Shown piece by piece: positions 9,996 through 20,693 of a stretch of 64,000 nucleotides of DNA. The number at the start of each line of letters is the position of its first letter. The first letter of the stretch is position 1. The stretch spans positions 3,348,001 to 3,412,000 of the forward strand of contig NZ_VFOL01000001.1 of NCBI RefSeq assembly GCF_006716065.1. The letters run 5' to 3'. This DNA comes from Salinispora arenicola. GTDB lineage: Bacteria > Actinomycetota > Actinomycetes > Mycobacteriales > Micromonosporaceae. The notes under the pieces are model-generated. The model worked only from the letters and a program-made list of their open reading frames with translations. It made no database searches and had not been told where the DNA came from. A program made the position numbers and the translations under genes.

Positions 9996-12155
9996 TCAGT
10001 TGCCGGTCGGATTACCGGTGATGTCGCCGACCCGGGTCAACGCGGCGTGCGCCGCGCCCACGATCCGGTCCGGGGTGAAGCCGAACTGCTCGAAGAGCAC
10101 GTTGTGCGGGGCGCTCGCCCCGAAGTGCTCCAGACTGATGCTCTCGCCGCAGTCGCCGACGAGGGCCCGCCAGGACATCTCGACGCCCGCCTCCACGCTC
10201 ACCCGTGCCCTTACCCCGCGCGGCAGAACCGACTCCCGGTACGCCTCGTCCTGGGCGTGGAACCACTCCTGACAGGGCATGGACACGACCCGGGTGGGGG
10301 TGCCGTCGGCCTCCAGCCGTTCCCGGGCGGTGAGGCAGAGCTGCACCTCGGAGCCGGTGCCGAGGAGGATCACCTGCGGTTTGCCGCTGGACGCCTCGGC
10401 CAGCACGTAGCCGCCGCGGGCCACCCCCTCCGCGCTGTTGAGCACGGACCGGTCCAGGGTCGGCAACGGCTGGCGGCTCAGCGCCAACGCGGTCGGCCGG
10501 TCGGTGTGCATCAGGGCCTGCCGCCACGCCCAGGCGGTCTCGTTCGCGTCCGCGGGGCGCACCACGTCCAGGCCCGGTATCGCCCGCAGCGAGGTCAGGT
10601 GCTCCACCGGCTGGTGGGTCGGGCCGTCCTCGCCGAGGCCGATCGAATCGTGCGTCCAGACGTAGATCACCGGCAGCTTCATCATCGCCGCGAGGCGTAC
10701 CGAGGGGCGCATGTAGTCGCTGAAGACAAGGAACGTGCCACCGTACGGGCGGGTGCCACCGTGCAGGGCGATCCCGTTGAGGATGGCTGCCATCGCGTGC
10801 TCACGAATGCCGAAGTGCAGCGTGCGGCCGTACTCGTTGCCGGGGAAGTCCTTGGTGGCGTGCTCGGCCGGGATGAAGGACGGTTCACCCTTCATGGTGG
10901 TGTTGTTGCTCTCCGCGAGGTCGGCCGAGCCGCCCCACAGCTCCGGCAGGACCGGTGCGAGCGCGGTGAGGACCTTGCCGGAGGCAGCGCGGGTGGCGAT
11001 GCCCTTCGCGTCGGCGGGGAACGCGGGAAGCGCGTCCGTCCAGCCTCGGGGCAGCGTCCGGGTGGCCATCCGGTCCCAGAGTGCCTTGCGTTCCGGGTTC
11101 GCCTGCCCCCAGGCGTCGAACGTCTCGGTCCACTCGCGCTGGGCCGCCATGCCGCGCTCCAGCACCTGGCGGGTGTGCTTGAGCACGTCCTCGTCGACCT
11201 CGAAGGTGCGCTGTGGGTCGAAGCCGAGGAGTTCCTTCGTCGCGGCGACCTCGTCGGCACCGAGTGCCGAACCGTGGATCTTGCCGGTGTTCCGCTTGTT
11301 CGGCGCCGGCCAGCCGATGATGGTGCGCAGCGCGATGAACGAGGGACGGCCGGCCTCGCCCCGCGCGGCCAGCAGCGCCCGGTACAGCGTGGCCACGTCC
11401 TCGTGGTAGTCGTCCTGGTCCGCGTCGCCGCGTCGCCAGTCGACCGTCTGTACGTGCCACCCGTACGCCTCGTACCGGGCCACGATGTCCTCGCTCTTGG
11501 CGATCCGGGTGTCGTCCTCGATCGAGATCTCGTTGTCGTCGTAGATCACACAGAGGTTGCCCAGCTGCTGGTGGGCGGCGAGGGCGCTGGCCTCGTGGCT
11601 GAGGCCCTCCTCGATGTCACCGTCGGAGGCGATACACCAGATGTCATGGTCGAAGACCGAACTGCCCGGCTCCGGCTCGGGGTCGAACAGGCCGCGCTCG
11701 CGGCGGGCGGCCATCGCCATTCCGACGGCGTTGCCGAGGCCCTGTCCGAGCGGGCCGGTGGTGGTCTCCACACCCGGGGTGTGCCCGTACTCGGGGTGGC
11801 CCGGGGTGAGTGAGCCCCACTGCCGAAGTGCCTCCAGGTCGGACAGGCTCAACGGGTAGCCGGCGAAGAAGAGCTGGATGTAGAGGCTGAGGCTGGAGTG
11901 CCCGGCGGACAGCACGAAGCGGTCTCGGCCGGGCCAGGTCGGATCGGCGGGGTTGTGGCGCAGCACTCGGTTGAAGAGCAGGTAGGCCACGGGCGCGAGG
12001 CTCATCGCGGTGCCTGGGTGGCCGTTGCCGGATTTCTCCACGGCGTCCATGGCCAGTACGCGGACCGTGTCGACAGCCCGACGGTCGAGGTCGGACCAGT
12101 TCAGTGTAGGAAGCTCGGGTCGGTTGTCAGCCACGTTGGTTGTGCTCCTCGACAT
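9996..12155 (-). CDS. tkt: Transketolase
   Basis: Thiamine-diphosphate enzyme that moves two-carbon units between sugar phosphates. The 719-residue product shows the family order: GNGHPGTAMSLAP at the N-terminus, the ThDP/metal motif ASDGDIEEGLSHEA with NEISIED, the pyrimidine domain with LHFGIREHAMAAILNG and the DSIGLGEDGPTHQP loop. The ATG at 12155 is chosen because it starts MSRSTTNVAD; a longer in-frame reading from 12221 adds 22 residues with no family support. It heads the six-gene minus-strand pentose phosphate operon. Confidence 0.95.
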   Translation of the reverse strand: MSRSTTNVADNRPELPTLNWSDLDRRAVDTVRVLAMDAVEKSGNGHPGTAMSLAPVAYLLFNRVLRHNPADPTWPGRDRFVLSAGHSSLSLYIQLFFAGYPLSLSDLEALRQWGSLTPGHPEYGHTPGVETTTGPLGQGLGNAVGMAMAARRERGLFDPEPEPGSSVFDHDIWCIASDGDIEEGLSHEASALAAHQQLGNLCVIYDDNEISIEDDTRIAKSEDIVARYEAYGWHVQTVDWRRGDADQDDYHEDVATLYRALLAARGEAGRPSFIALRTIIGWPAPNKRNTGKIHGSALGADEVAATKELLGFDPQRTFEVDEDVLKHTRQVLERGMAAQREWTETFDAWGQANPERKALWDRMATRTLPRGWTDALPAFPADAKGIATRAASGKVLTALAPVLPELWGGSADLAESNNTTMKGEPSFIPAEHATKDFPGNEYGRTLHFGIREHAMAAILNGIALHGGTRPYGGTFLVFSDYMRPSVRLAAMMKLPVIYVWTHDSIGLGEDGPTHQPVEHLTSLRAIPGLDVVRPADANETAWAWRQALMHTDRPTALALSRQPLPTLDRSVLNSAEGVARGGYVLAEASSGKPQVILLGTGSEVQLCLTARERLEADGTPTRVVSMPCQEWFHAQDEAYRESVLPRGVRARVSVEAGVEMSWRALVGDCGESISLEHFGASAPHNVLFEQFGFTPDRIVGAAHAALTRVGDITGNPTGN

Positions 12156-12392
12156 ATGGGCGGAACCCTCACCGGTGACCTTATCGAGCGGTCCTAAACG
12201 TCCGCCCAGGGATCCGTGCATGCTGTTCTCCCGGTTGCGGGTGGTTCGTCGTGTGCGAGTGTGACGCCTCGCACCGTTGCCGGGTCACCAGGGCGGCCGT
12301 AACGGCGACGCGTAGGGTGGGGCGGTGGTGGTCCCCGTAGCGGGACCCGATCGATCTTGACTTCCCCCGCCGACGCCGGAAGGTGGCAATCC
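12156..12392. promoter_or_regulatory. Divergent control region between tkt and ctaB
   Basis: This 237-bp intergenic stretch must hold the promoters of the tkt operon (minus) and of ctaB (plus). GAGGG lies upstream of the tkt ATG and GGAAGG upstream of the ctaB GTG. A TAGGGT hexamer near 12313 is a possible -10 for ctaB. No clear operator is visible. Confidence 0.4.
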
Positions 12393-13346
12393 GTGAGCAT
12401 GATCACCGAGCGCCCCGTCAGCGACACCGCCGGGCAGTCGGTCGGTGCGACGGACGGGACGGTCGGCAAGCGGCGCGAGATACCGGCGGTGGTCGCGGCG
12501 TACGTGGCGCTGACCAAGCCGCGGATCGTGGAGCTGCTGCTGGTCACCACCGTGCCGGCGATGATGCTCGCGCACGGTGGCCTGCCGCCGCTGTGGCTCG
12601 TGGCGGTGGTGCTGGTGGGTGGGTCGCTGGCGGCCGGCGCGGCCAGTGTCCTCAACTGCTACATCGACCGGGACATTGATCAGGTGATGCGGCGCACCAA
12701 GCGCCGTCCGTTGCCGACGCACACCGTCTCACCCCGCAACGCGTTGATCTTCGGTCTGGTGTTGGCGACGGTCTCGGTCACCCTGCTGGCCGTGTTCACC
12801 AACGCCCTGGCCGCCGGGCTGACCCTGGGCGCGATCCTCTACTACGACCTGATCTACACCGCCTGGTTGAAGCGCACCACTACGGCGAACACGTTCTGGG
12901 GCGGCGCCTGCGGGGCCGCGCCGGTGCTGATCGGCTGGGCTGCGGTGACCGGTTCACTCGCGCCGGCCGCGTGGGCGTTGTTCGGGGTCGTCTTCTTCTG
13001 GCAGATGCCGCATTTCTACCCGCTGGCGATGAAGTACAAGGACGACTACGCCCGGGCGGGCATCCCGATGTTGCCGGTGGTGGCGTCGACCCGGCGGGTC
13101 AACGCCGAGATTCTTGTCTTCGCCTGGCTGACGGTGCTGGTCTCGCTGGTGGCCTGGCCGCTCGGGCTGGGTCCGGTCTATGGGCTGCCGACCCTCGTCG
13201 TGGGGGCTGTCTTCCTGATCGAGGCGCACAAGCTCTGTCGTCGGGCGTCGCGGGGGGAGGCGGTCAAGCCGATGCGGCTGTTCCACTGGTCCACCACCTA
13301 CCTGACCGTCGTGTTCGCCGCGGTTGCGCTGGACGCGCTGATCTGA
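12393..13346 (+). CDS. ctaB: Protoheme IX farnesyltransferase
   Basis: Membrane UbiA-family prenyltransferase that makes heme O from protoheme IX and farnesyl diphosphate for cytochrome oxidase. The 317-residue protein has about nine hydrophobic segments. The Mg-diphosphate motif [21 protein letters not shown] lies after the second segment, and the second acidic motif region [13 protein letters not shown] follows. The GTG at 12393 has GGAAGG nine bases upstream; an ATG at 12399 and an upstream ATG at 12357 are alternatives. The next heme A enzyme, ctaA, is nearby at 15.0-16.0 kb. Confidence 0.93.
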
Positions 13347-13439
13347 CGTCGGCACCGGACACGGTGGCGTAGTCACTTGGCCCGGTTCATCCGGCTTAGT
13401 CATTGATGTCAGGAAATCCCCGGGTAGTCGGAAACCCGT

Positions 13440-13604
13440 CACCCCGGTTTACCTTTTTGAAACCTCGTTGCCTGACGTTGCGAAAATTATGCACATAAAT
13501 TAGGACAAAGGGATTGCTATCGTCCATCGTCTTGGGGTAACTGGCATCACAAAAGGTTCACCGAACTCGCCCGCGCGAGTGGAAGTCTGCTTAGGCTTCG
13601 CGTC
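13440..13604 (+). promoter_or_regulatory. AT-rich upstream region with inverted repeat and leaderless -10
   Basis: The stretch 13440-13560 is markedly A+T-rich compared with its surroundings. An inverted repeat ACTCGC-CCGC-GCGAGT spans 13565-13580, just upstream of TAGGCT (13592-13597). That hexamer lies seven bases before the ATG at 13605, the spacing of an actinobacterial leaderless promoter. The repeat falls near the -35 position and could be an operator. Confidence 0.45.
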
Positions 13605-13940
13605 ATGGCAGATCGTTCCGATACGACGCTGACGGCCGAGCAGGCCGCCAACGGTCCGGCCCCCAGCGGCCTGGTCGCCGGCATCAAGTCGTTCGCCGCC
13701 GGGCACGGCGGGGCGAAGGCGGTCATCGAGTACGTCGGCAAGCGCGGCGCGCGCATCGTTCTCGTCGGCGCTGACGGGGTCTGGGGCGACCAGTTCGCGG
13801 ATGACACCGTCGTCGCACGGCAGGCGTGCGCCAAGGCGGGTGTCACCGTCGAGAACGAGTGGGAGCGTGAGCTCATGGACCAGATGCGTCCGAGCAACGA
13901 CCTCTGGCGGTCAATGGCCCGTCGCACGATGGCGCGCTGA
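13605..13940 (+). CDS. Conserved hypothetical protein (111 aa), leaderless
   Basis: I do not recognise this gene. The product is soluble with no signal peptide or membrane segment. It has an Ala/Gly-rich N-terminal half with SGLVAGIKSFAAGHGGAKAV, a beta-alpha stretch GKRGARIVLVGADGVWGDQF in the middle, and a basic C-terminus ending in a run of Arg/Met/Ala. There are no Cys residues apart from one in ARQACAKAG. No Shine-Dalgarno is seen; a -10-like TAGGCT sits seven bases before the ATG, so the message is probably leaderless. It is separated by 12 bases from the ATP-grasp gene and may share its transcript. Confidence 0.75.
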   Translation: MADRSDTTLTAEQAANGPAPSGLVAGIKSFAAGHGGAKAVIEYVGKRGARIVLVGADGVWGDQFADDTVVARQACAKAGVTVENEWERELMDQMRPSNDLWRSMARRTMAR

Positions 13941-13952
13941 GGTATCTCGGCG

Positions 13953-14870
13953 GTGTCGACCGATCCTCATCAGCCCATCCGGAGCCGGGTCGCCCTGGTG
14001 ACCTGCGCGGCCCTCCCCGAACTCGACGACGACGACCGTCTCGTCCACGCTTCACTCGCGGCCCGTGGGGTCACCGCCGAGGCCGTGGTCTGGGACGACC
14101 CGGCCGTCGACTGGGGGTCCTACGATCTCGTGGTCCTCCGCTCGCCCTGGGACTATCCCTCCCGCCGGGATGACTTCGTCGCCTGGGCGGCGACGGTGCC
14201 GGCTCTGGCCAACCCGGCGGACATCGTCCGGTGGAACACCGACAAGCGTTACCTCGACCAACTCTCCGCCGCCGGGGTGGCCACGGTGCCCACCACCTGG
14301 ATCGAACCCGGTCAGGAGTGGGCCCTGCCCGCGGAGCCCGGGGAGTACGTCATCAAGCCCTCGGTCAGCGTGGACAGCCAGGACACCGGCCGGTACGACC
14401 TGGCCGACCCCGAGCACCAAGAACTCGCCCGGGCGCACGTCCGGCGGCTCGGCTCGGCCGGGCGGGTGACCATGGTTCAGCCGTACCTGTCGTCCGTCGA
14501 CACCGACGGCGAGACCGCGTTGCTGTTCCTCGCTGGCCCCGATGGGCTGCGGTTCAGCCACGCAATCCGTAAGGGCGCGATGCTGACCGGCCCGGACCTG
14601 GGCGCGGAGAGCCCGCGCAACCCCGAGCGGATCAGCGCCCGCACCGCGACCCCGGAGCAGGTGGCGGTGGCGGAGAAGACTCTCGCCGCCGTGCCGGGTG
14701 GAGCGGAGCGACTGCTCTACGCCCGGGTCGACCTGATCCCCGGTGGGGGTGACGCGCCGGTCCTGGTCGAGTTGGAACTGACCGAGCCGTCACTCTTTAT
14801 CGGCTACGCCGAGGGTGCCCCGGACCGTCTCGCCGAGGCCATTCTTACCCACCTGCGTCGCCAGCCCTGA
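13953..14870 (+). CDS. ATP-grasp domain protein (RimK/glutathione synthetase-like)
   Basis: The 305-residue protein looks like a stand-alone ATP-grasp carboxylate-amine/thiol ligase. The N-terminal half resembles a pre-ATP-grasp Rossmann fold (RVALVTCAALPELDDDD, VLRSPWDYPSRRDDF). The central part has the ATP-binding GEYVIKPSVSVDSQDT (Lys of the grasp), then a flexible VQPYLSSVDTDGE segment, and the C-terminal ALLYARVDLIPGG...VLVELELTEPSLF carries the metal-binding acidic residues. The substrate is unknown; I infer ligase activity only from the fold. The start is GTG, 12 bases after the preceding gene. Confidence 0.8.
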   Translation: MSTDPHQPIRSRVALVTCAALPELDDDDRLVHASLAARGVTAEAVVWDDPAVDWGSYDLVVLRSPWDYPSRRDDFVAWAATVPALANPADIVRWNTDKRYLDQLSAAGVATVPTTWIEPGQEWALPAEPGEYVIKPSVSVDSQDTGRYDLADPEHQELARAHVRRLGSAGRVTMVQPYLSSVDTDGETALLFLAGPDGLRFSHAIRKGAMLTGPDLGAESPRNPERISARTATPEQVAVAEKTLAAVPGGAERLLYARVDLIPGGGDAPVLVELELTEPSLFIGYAEGAPDRLAEAILTHLRRQP

Positions 14871-15016
14871 CCCCGCGCGAGGTCCGGATCCGTTGCGCTG
14901 ACGGGTCGCGCGATGCAGACCGTCCGGCGGCCTACTCGGGCTGGGCCGGGTGTCGTGCTCGGCCTGGCTGGGTTGCCCGCAGCCGGCATCTGCACGGCAT
15001 CGACGGCCTCGCGCCT

Positions 15017-15976
15017 TCAGACGGCAACGGGGGCCGCGGACTCCGTCGGGGCGTCGTGGGTCGAGGCGGCGTCGTGGGCCGAGGTGGCCGGCCGGCGTTC
15101 CCGGGTCGACCGGAGCACCGCGAGAGTGGCCAGCAGCACCAGGCAGGAGCCGAGCATGTGGGCGCCGACGAGCAGCGCCGGCAGGTTCGTGAAGTACTGC
15201 ACGTAGCCGATCACGCCCTGCCCCGCCTCGACCGCCACCAGCACCAGCGCGGCCCGGGCGGGGCCGGCGGCGCCGGCGGCCCGGAACGCGAAGACCAACG
15301 CGATCGACAGGCCGATCAACAGGAACACCCCGTCGGCGTGGATCTGCGAGGCCTGCTCGGGGTCGAGGCCGTTGCGGGCCGCGCCACCGTCACCGGCGTG
15401 CGGGCCGCTGCCGGTGACCCAGGTGCCGATCACGAGTACCGCCGCGCTGACCACGGTGGTGATCACCGCGAGTGTGCGCAGCGGGCCGGGCACCACCAGC
15501 ACCGCCGGGCCGTCCGGTTCGGTGGTGCGCCGCCAGAGGACGTACGCGACGGCGATCACGACCATTGAGGCGAGGAAGTGCAGCCCGACCACCCACGGGT
15601 TGAGGTTGGTGAGAACGGTGATCCCGCCGATGACCGCCTGCGCCGGGATGCCGAGTAGGACCGCGACCGCGAGCGGCAGTAGACCCCGCCGGCGCGGCCG
15701 GTGCAGCAGGACGGCCACCACCACGGCGAGAGCGACGATGCCGACCGCGAAGGTCAGTAGCCGGTTGCCGAACTCGATCGCCCCGTGCAGGCCCATCTCC
15801 GGCGTCGCGGTGTACGACGCGTCGGTGCACCGGGGCCAGGTCGGGCAGCCCAGGCCGGAGGCGGTCAGCCGAACCGCCCCGCCGGTAACGACGATCATCA
15901 CGTTCGCGACAATGTTGGCGAGGGCCAGCCGGCTGAGCGCAGTGGTGGAGACCGAGAACCGGGCGGCGGTAGTCAC
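15017..15976 (-). CDS. ctaA: Heme A synthase (COX15/CtaA family)
   Basis: Membrane enzyme that oxidises the C8 methyl of heme O to give heme A for aa3-type cytochrome oxidase. The 319-residue product has eight hydrophobic segments. Conserved histidine positions are visible in MGLHGAIEFGNRLLT, VVGLHFLASM, ASQIHADGVF and LLVGAHMLGS, and the GCPTWPRC cysteine pair lies in the first extracytoplasmic loop. The GTG at 15976 has AGGA about eight bases upstream; longer in-frame readings run into the sufR control region. Its partner ctaB is 1.7 kb away on the other strand. Confidence 0.92.
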   Translation of the reverse strand: MTTAARFSVSTTALSRLALANIVANVMIVVTGGAVRLTASGLGCPTWPRCTDASYTATPEMGLHGAIEFGNRLLTFAVGIVALAVVVAVLLHRPRRRGLLPLAVAVLLGIPAQAVIGGITVLTNLNPWVVGLHFLASMVVIAVAYVLWRRTTEPDGPAVLVVPGPLRTLAVITTVVSAAVLVIGTWVTGSGPHAGDGGAARNGLDPEQASQIHADGVFLLIGLSIALVFAFRAAGAAGPARAALVLVAVEAGQGVIGYVQYFTNLPALLVGAHMLGSCLVLLATLAVLRSTRERRPATSAHDAASTHDAPTESAAPVAV

Positions 15977-16056
15977 GGCGCAAATCCTACGCATCGTAGT
16001 GGTGGCCTCTCGGGTGACTCCGCCACCGCGGTGTTCTGGATCACCGGACCCCGGGT

Positions 16057-16085
16057 TTGCGGGCCCCTGGCGAATTACGTAACGT
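16057..16085 (+). promoter_or_regulatory. sufR promoter with palindrome over the -10
   Basis: TTGCGG (16057-16062), a 17-base spacer and TAACGT (16080-16085) form a good promoter, and the sufR GTG follows seven bases later, implying a leaderless message. A perfect palindrome TTACGTAA (16075-16082) overlaps the -10. As SufR proteins usually repress their own operon, this is the natural candidate for its binding site, an inference. Confidence 0.55.
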
Positions 16086-16092
16086 TGGCGTT

Positions 16093-16848
16093 GTGAAAAA
16101 CGCGGCGGGGGTCTCCGGGCGCTGGCTGGCGCCCATCGGGGTCGTCGGTGGGTCAGCCGCATCCGACCCATCGACCCGCGACCGGGTCACCCAACTACTG
16201 CTGGAGCGGGGCGCCACCACCGCCGCGCAATTGGGGCATGCGCTCGGGCTCAGCTCCGCCGCGATTCGGCGGCACCTTGACGCGATGCTCGCTGAGGGAG
16301 ACGTCGTCGCCCGCGAGCCCGCGCCCCGAGGCCACCGGGGACGTGGCCGTCCAGCCAAGGTCTTCCTGCTGACCGAGGCAGGCCGAGTTCGCTGCGGCAC
16401 CCACCACTACGACAACATGGCCACGGCCGCGCTGCGGTGGATCGCCCGCGGCGGGGGGCCGACGGCGGTTGCCGCCTTCGCCGCCGAGCAGGTCTCCGCC
16501 CTGGAGGCCCGCTGCCTGGCCGCCCTGGAGCACGCCGGCGACGACCCGCTCGCTCGCGCGGAGGCACTCGCCGAAGCCCTGACCGCGGAGGGCTACGCTG
16601 CCAACGCGTCCACGATCGCCTCGGGTGGCCAGTTGTGCCAGCACCACTGCCCCGTGGCGCACGTGGCCGCCGAGTTCCCTCAGCTGTGCGAGGCCGAGAC
16701 CGCGGTGATCTCCCGTCTGGTCGGCACCCACGTGCAGCGCCTGGCGACCATCGCGCACGGCGACGGGGTGTGCACGACGCACATTCCGGCCCAGCCGGGG
16801 CGCACCCAGTCCAGTAAGACCGTCACCACTGTGAGGACAGATAGATGA
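16093..16848 (+). CDS. sufR: SUF operon transcriptional regulator SufR
   Basis: ArsR/DeoR-like winged helix-turn-helix regulator that in related bacteria carries a 4Fe-4S cluster and represses the suf genes when iron-sulfur supply is adequate. The 251-residue protein has an N-terminal HTH ([24 protein letters not shown]) with a basic wing ([14 protein letters not shown]). The C-terminal cluster-binding part contains [17 protein letters not shown], then QLCEAE, and a late Cys in DGVCTTHI. The GTG at 16093 appears leaderless. Its stop overlaps the sufB ATG by four bases, so it is first in the operon. Confidence 0.93.
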   Translation: MKNAAGVSGRWLAPIGVVGGSAASDPSTRDRVTQLLLERGATTAAQLGHALGLSSAAIRRHLDAMLAEGDVVAREPAPRGHRGRGRPAKVFLLTEAGRVRCGTHHYDNMATAALRWIARGGGPTAVAAFAAEQVSALEARCLAALEHAGDDPLARAEALAEALTAEGYAANASTIASGGQLCQHHCPVAHVAAEFPQLCEAETAVISRLVGTHVQRLATIAHGDGVCTTHIPAQPGRTQSSKTVTTVRTDR

Positions 16849-18275
16849 CCGAGCAGATCGTTCAGCCCCTGACCCAGGAGGAGCAGCTCGCCGCCCTCGG
16901 TCGCTACGAGTACGGCTGGGCCGACCCCGACGTGGCCGGAGCTGTCGCTCAACGTGGCCTCAACGAGGCAGTGGTACGGGACATCTCGGCCAAGAAGGCC
17001 GAGCCGGCCTGGATGCTCGACCTGCGGCTGAAGGGTCTGCGGTTGTTCGACCGCAAGCCCATGCCCGCCTGGGGCGCCGATCTCACCGGGATCGACTTCG
17101 ACAACATCAAGTACTTCGTGCGCTCCACCGAGAAGCAGGCGACCAGCTGGGAGGACCTGCCGGAGGACATCAAGAACACCTACGACAAGCTGGGCATCCC
17201 CGAGGCGGAGAAGCAGCGGCTGGTCGCGGGCGTGGCGGCGCAGTACGAGTCCGAGGTCGTCTACCACAAGATCCGCGATGATCTGGAGGAGCAGGGCGTC
17301 GTCTTCCTCGACACCGACACGGCCCTCAAGGAGCACGAGGACCTCTTCAAGGAGTACTTCGGCACGGTGATCCCGGTTGGCGACAACAAGTTCGCCGCCC
17401 TCAACACCGCTGTCTGGTCCGGCGGCTCGTTCATCTACGTGCCGAAGGGTGTGCACGTGGAGATCCCGCTCCAGGCGTACTTCCGGATCAACACGGAGAA
17501 CATGGGCCAGTTCGAGCGGACGCTGATCATCGTCGACGAGGGTGCGTACGTGCACTACGTCGAAGGCTGCACCGCACCCATCTACTCCTCGGACTCGCTG
17601 CACAGCGCCGTGGTGGAGATCATCGTCAAGAAGAACGCCCGCTGCCGGTACACCACCATCCAGAACTGGTCGAACAACGTCTACAACCTGGTCACCAAGC
17701 GTGCCGTGTGCCACGAGGGCGCAACCATGGAGTGGATCGACGGCAACATCGGCTCCAAGGTCACCATGAAGTACCCAGCCGTGTTCATGACCGGTGAGCA
17801 CGCCAAGGGCGAGGTGCTCTCGGTGGCCATGTCCGGCGAGGGCCAGCACCAGGACGCCGGCGCCAAGATGGTGCACGCCGCACCGCACACCAGCAGCACC
17901 ATCGTCTCGAAGTCGATTGCCCGCAGCGGCGGCCGCACCTCGTACCGGGGTCTGGTGCAGGTGCTGGAGGGTTCGCACAGCAGCAGGAGCACCGTGAAGT
18001 GCGACGCGCTGCTGGTCGACACCATCTCCCGCTCGGACACCTACCCGTATGTCGACATCCGCGAGGACGACGTGTCGATGGGGCACGAGGCAACCGTCTC
18101 GAAGGTCAGCGAGGACCAGCTCTTCTACCTGATGAGTCGGGGACTGAGCGAGGACGAGGCGATGGCGATGATCGTCCGCGGCTTCATCGAGCCGATCGCC
18201 AAGGAACTCCCGATGGAGTACGCGCTGGAGCTCAACCGCCTGATCGAGCTGCAGATGGAGGGCGCGGTCGGCTGA
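16845..18275 (+). CDS. sufB: Fe-S cluster assembly scaffold SufB
   Basis: Core scaffold of the SufBCD complex on which iron-sulfur clusters are built from SufS/SufU-derived sulfur. The 476-residue product has the usual N-terminal region and C-terminal beta-helix core, with [40 protein letters not shown] (conserved Cys) and the C-terminal [22 protein letters not shown] typical of SufB. The start ATG overlaps the sufR stop. No intein, which some actinobacterial SufB genes carry, is present. Confidence 0.96.
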   Translation: MTEQIVQPLTQEEQLAALGRYEYGWADPDVAGAVAQRGLNEAVVRDISAKKAEPAWMLDLRLKGLRLFDRKPMPAWGADLTGIDFDNIKYFVRSTEKQATSWEDLPEDIKNTYDKLGIPEAEKQRLVAGVAAQYESEVVYHKIRDDLEEQGVVFLDTDTALKEHEDLFKEYFGTVIPVGDNKFAALNTAVWSGGSFIYVPKGVHVEIPLQAYFRINTENMGQFERTLIIVDEGAYVHYVEGCTAPIYSSDSLHSAVVEIIVKKNARCRYTTIQNWSNNVYNLVTKRAVCHEGATMEWIDGNIGSKVTMKYPAVFMTGEHAKGEVLSVAMSGEGQHQDAGAKMVHAAPHTSSTIVSKSIARSGGRTSYRGLVQVLEGSHSSRSTVKCDALLVDTISRSDTYPYVDIREDDVSMGHEATVSKVSEDQLFYLMSRGLSEDEAMAMIVRGFIEPIAKELPMEYALELNRLIELQMEGAVG

Positions 18276-18354
18276 GGCCGCCGAGGCCGCGGCGGGTCGC
18301 GCCCGACCCGCCTCCGTTACTGACACCGTCGTCGCAGAACAGACCAAGGAAAAG

Positions 18355-19551
18355 ATGACTACCCAGGCTTCCGCGCCGCCCAGCACCAAGTCGCAGGCGC
18401 TCCGCTCATTCGATGTCACCGACTTCCCGGCCCTCACCGGCCTGGAGGAGGAGTGGCGTTTCACCCCACTCAAACGTCTGCGGGGCCTGACCGGCGGGGT
18501 GCCGGCCAGCACGGGCGCGGTCCGGTACGAGTACGGCGACCTGCCCGCGGGCGTCACCGTCGAGCGGACCACGAAGGACGATCCGCGAATCGGCAGCGTA
18601 CTCACGCCGGTCGACCGGATCAGCGCGCTCGCGTACCGCGGTGCCACGCAGGCGCAGCTGGTGCGGGTGGCCGACGAGGCCGTGGTGGCCGAGCCGGTGA
18701 CGCTGCGGGTGGTGGGCCAGGGCGTGGACGATCTCGCCTTCGGGCACACCTTCGTCGAGGTGGGTCGGTTCGCCGAGGCGACGCTGGTGCTCGAGCACGT
18801 CGGATCGGCGACTCTCGCCGACAACGTCGAGGTCTCGGTGGCCGACGGCGCGAAGCTGACCCTGGTCACCGTCGCTGACTGGGCCGCCGACGCGGTGCAG
18901 GCGCAGCACCTGAAGGTGCGGCTGGGGCGGGCCGCGCGGGTGCTGCACGTCCAGGTCAGCCTCGGCGGCGACGTGGTCCGGCAGTACACCACCGTCGACT
19001 ACACCGAGCGTGGCGGCGAGGCTGAGCTGTACGGTGTCTACTTCGCCGACGAGGGGCAGCACCTGGAGCACCGGCAGTTGGTTGACCACTCGGTCCCGGA
19101 CTGCCGTAGCTACGTGGGTTACCGGGGTGCTCTACAGGGTGAGAGTGCCCGCACCGTCTGGGTCGGTGACGTGCTGATCCGTGCCGAGGCGACCGGTACC
19201 GACACCTACGAGATCAACCGGAATCTGCTGCTCACGGACGGTGCGCGGGCGGACTCCGTGCCCAACCTGGAGATCGAGACCGGGGAGATCGCCGGCGCCG
19301 GCCATGCGAGCGCGACGGGCCGCTTCGACGACGAGCAGCTGTTCTACCTGATGGCCCGGGGCATTCCGGAGGCCGAGGCACGGCGTCTGGTGGTCCGTGG
19401 CTTCTTCGGCGAACTGCTGAACAAGATCCCGGTGGAGTCCCTGCGTGAGCGCCTCGGCGCGGCGATCGAGGCCCGGCTGGCCGGCGGGGGGAGCGAGTTC
19501 GCGGACCCATCACGTGTGACCGGGGACGTCGCCGCGAAGGCCGGTGCCTGA
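18355..19551 (+). CDS. sufD: Fe-S cluster assembly protein SufD
   Basis: Structural partner of SufB in the SufBC2D scaffold complex. The 398-residue length and the C-terminal GRFDDEQLFYLMARGIPEAEARRLVVRGFF segment mark the SufB/SufD family; the N-terminal LTGLEEEWRFTPLKRLRGL is typical of SufD. It starts 79 bases after sufB, preceded by AAGGAAAAG. The stop overlaps the next ATG (TGATG), which indicates coupling to the Rieske ferredoxin gene. Confidence 0.95.
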   Translation: MTTQASAPPSTKSQALRSFDVTDFPALTGLEEEWRFTPLKRLRGLTGGVPASTGAVRYEYGDLPAGVTVERTTKDDPRIGSVLTPVDRISALAYRGATQAQLVRVADEAVVAEPVTLRVVGQGVDDLAFGHTFVEVGRFAEATLVLEHVGSATLADNVEVSVADGAKLTLVTVADWAADAVQAQHLKVRLGRAARVLHVQVSLGGDVVRQYTTVDYTERGGEAELYGVYFADEGQHLEHRQLVDHSVPDCRSYVGYRGALQGESARTVWVGDVLIRAEATGTDTYEINRNLLLTDGARADSVPNLEIETGEIAGAGHASATGRFDDEQLFYLMARGIPEAEARRLVVRGFFGELLNKIPVESLRERLGAAIEARLAGGGSEFADPSRVTGDVAAKAGA

Positions 19552-19894
19552 TGATCCGGATCTGCTCCACCGACGACGTGCCGAAGGGCGCCGCGGTCAG
19601 TGCCGACGTCGACGGTACACAGCTTGCGATCGTGCACGGCGAGGACGGCAACTTCTACGCCGTCTACGACGAGTGCTCGCACGCCTCGGTGGCCCTCTCC
19701 GAGGGTGAGGTCGAGGGCTGCACGTTGGAGTGCTGGCTGCACGGTTCGCGGTTCGACCTGCGTACCGGTGAGCCGACCGGGCTGCCCGCCACCGAACCCG
19801 TACCCGTCTACCCCGTCGAGATCCACGACGGCGACATCTACATCCCAGCGGGCGCCGACGGCCGCCCGATGCCGAGCAATGGAGTGACCCGATA

Positions 19895-19895
<1 letters not shown>
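19551..19895 (+). CDS. Rieske [2Fe-2S] ferredoxin within the suf operon
   Basis: Small soluble 114-residue ferredoxin of the kind annotated as a non-heme iron oxygenase ferredoxin subunit. The Rieske ligands are plain: CSHASVALS (Cys-x-His) and CTLECWLHGSRFDL (Cys-x2-His). No signal peptide or membrane anchor is present. It is coupled to both neighbours by one-base stop/start overlaps (TGATG before, TAATG after). This placement between sufD and sufC is common in actinobacteria; the role may be to supply electrons for cluster assembly, which is inference. Confidence 0.92.
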
Positions 19896-20668
<773 letters not shown>

Positions 20669-20693
20669 CGACATCGAGGAAGGGTCGGTCACG

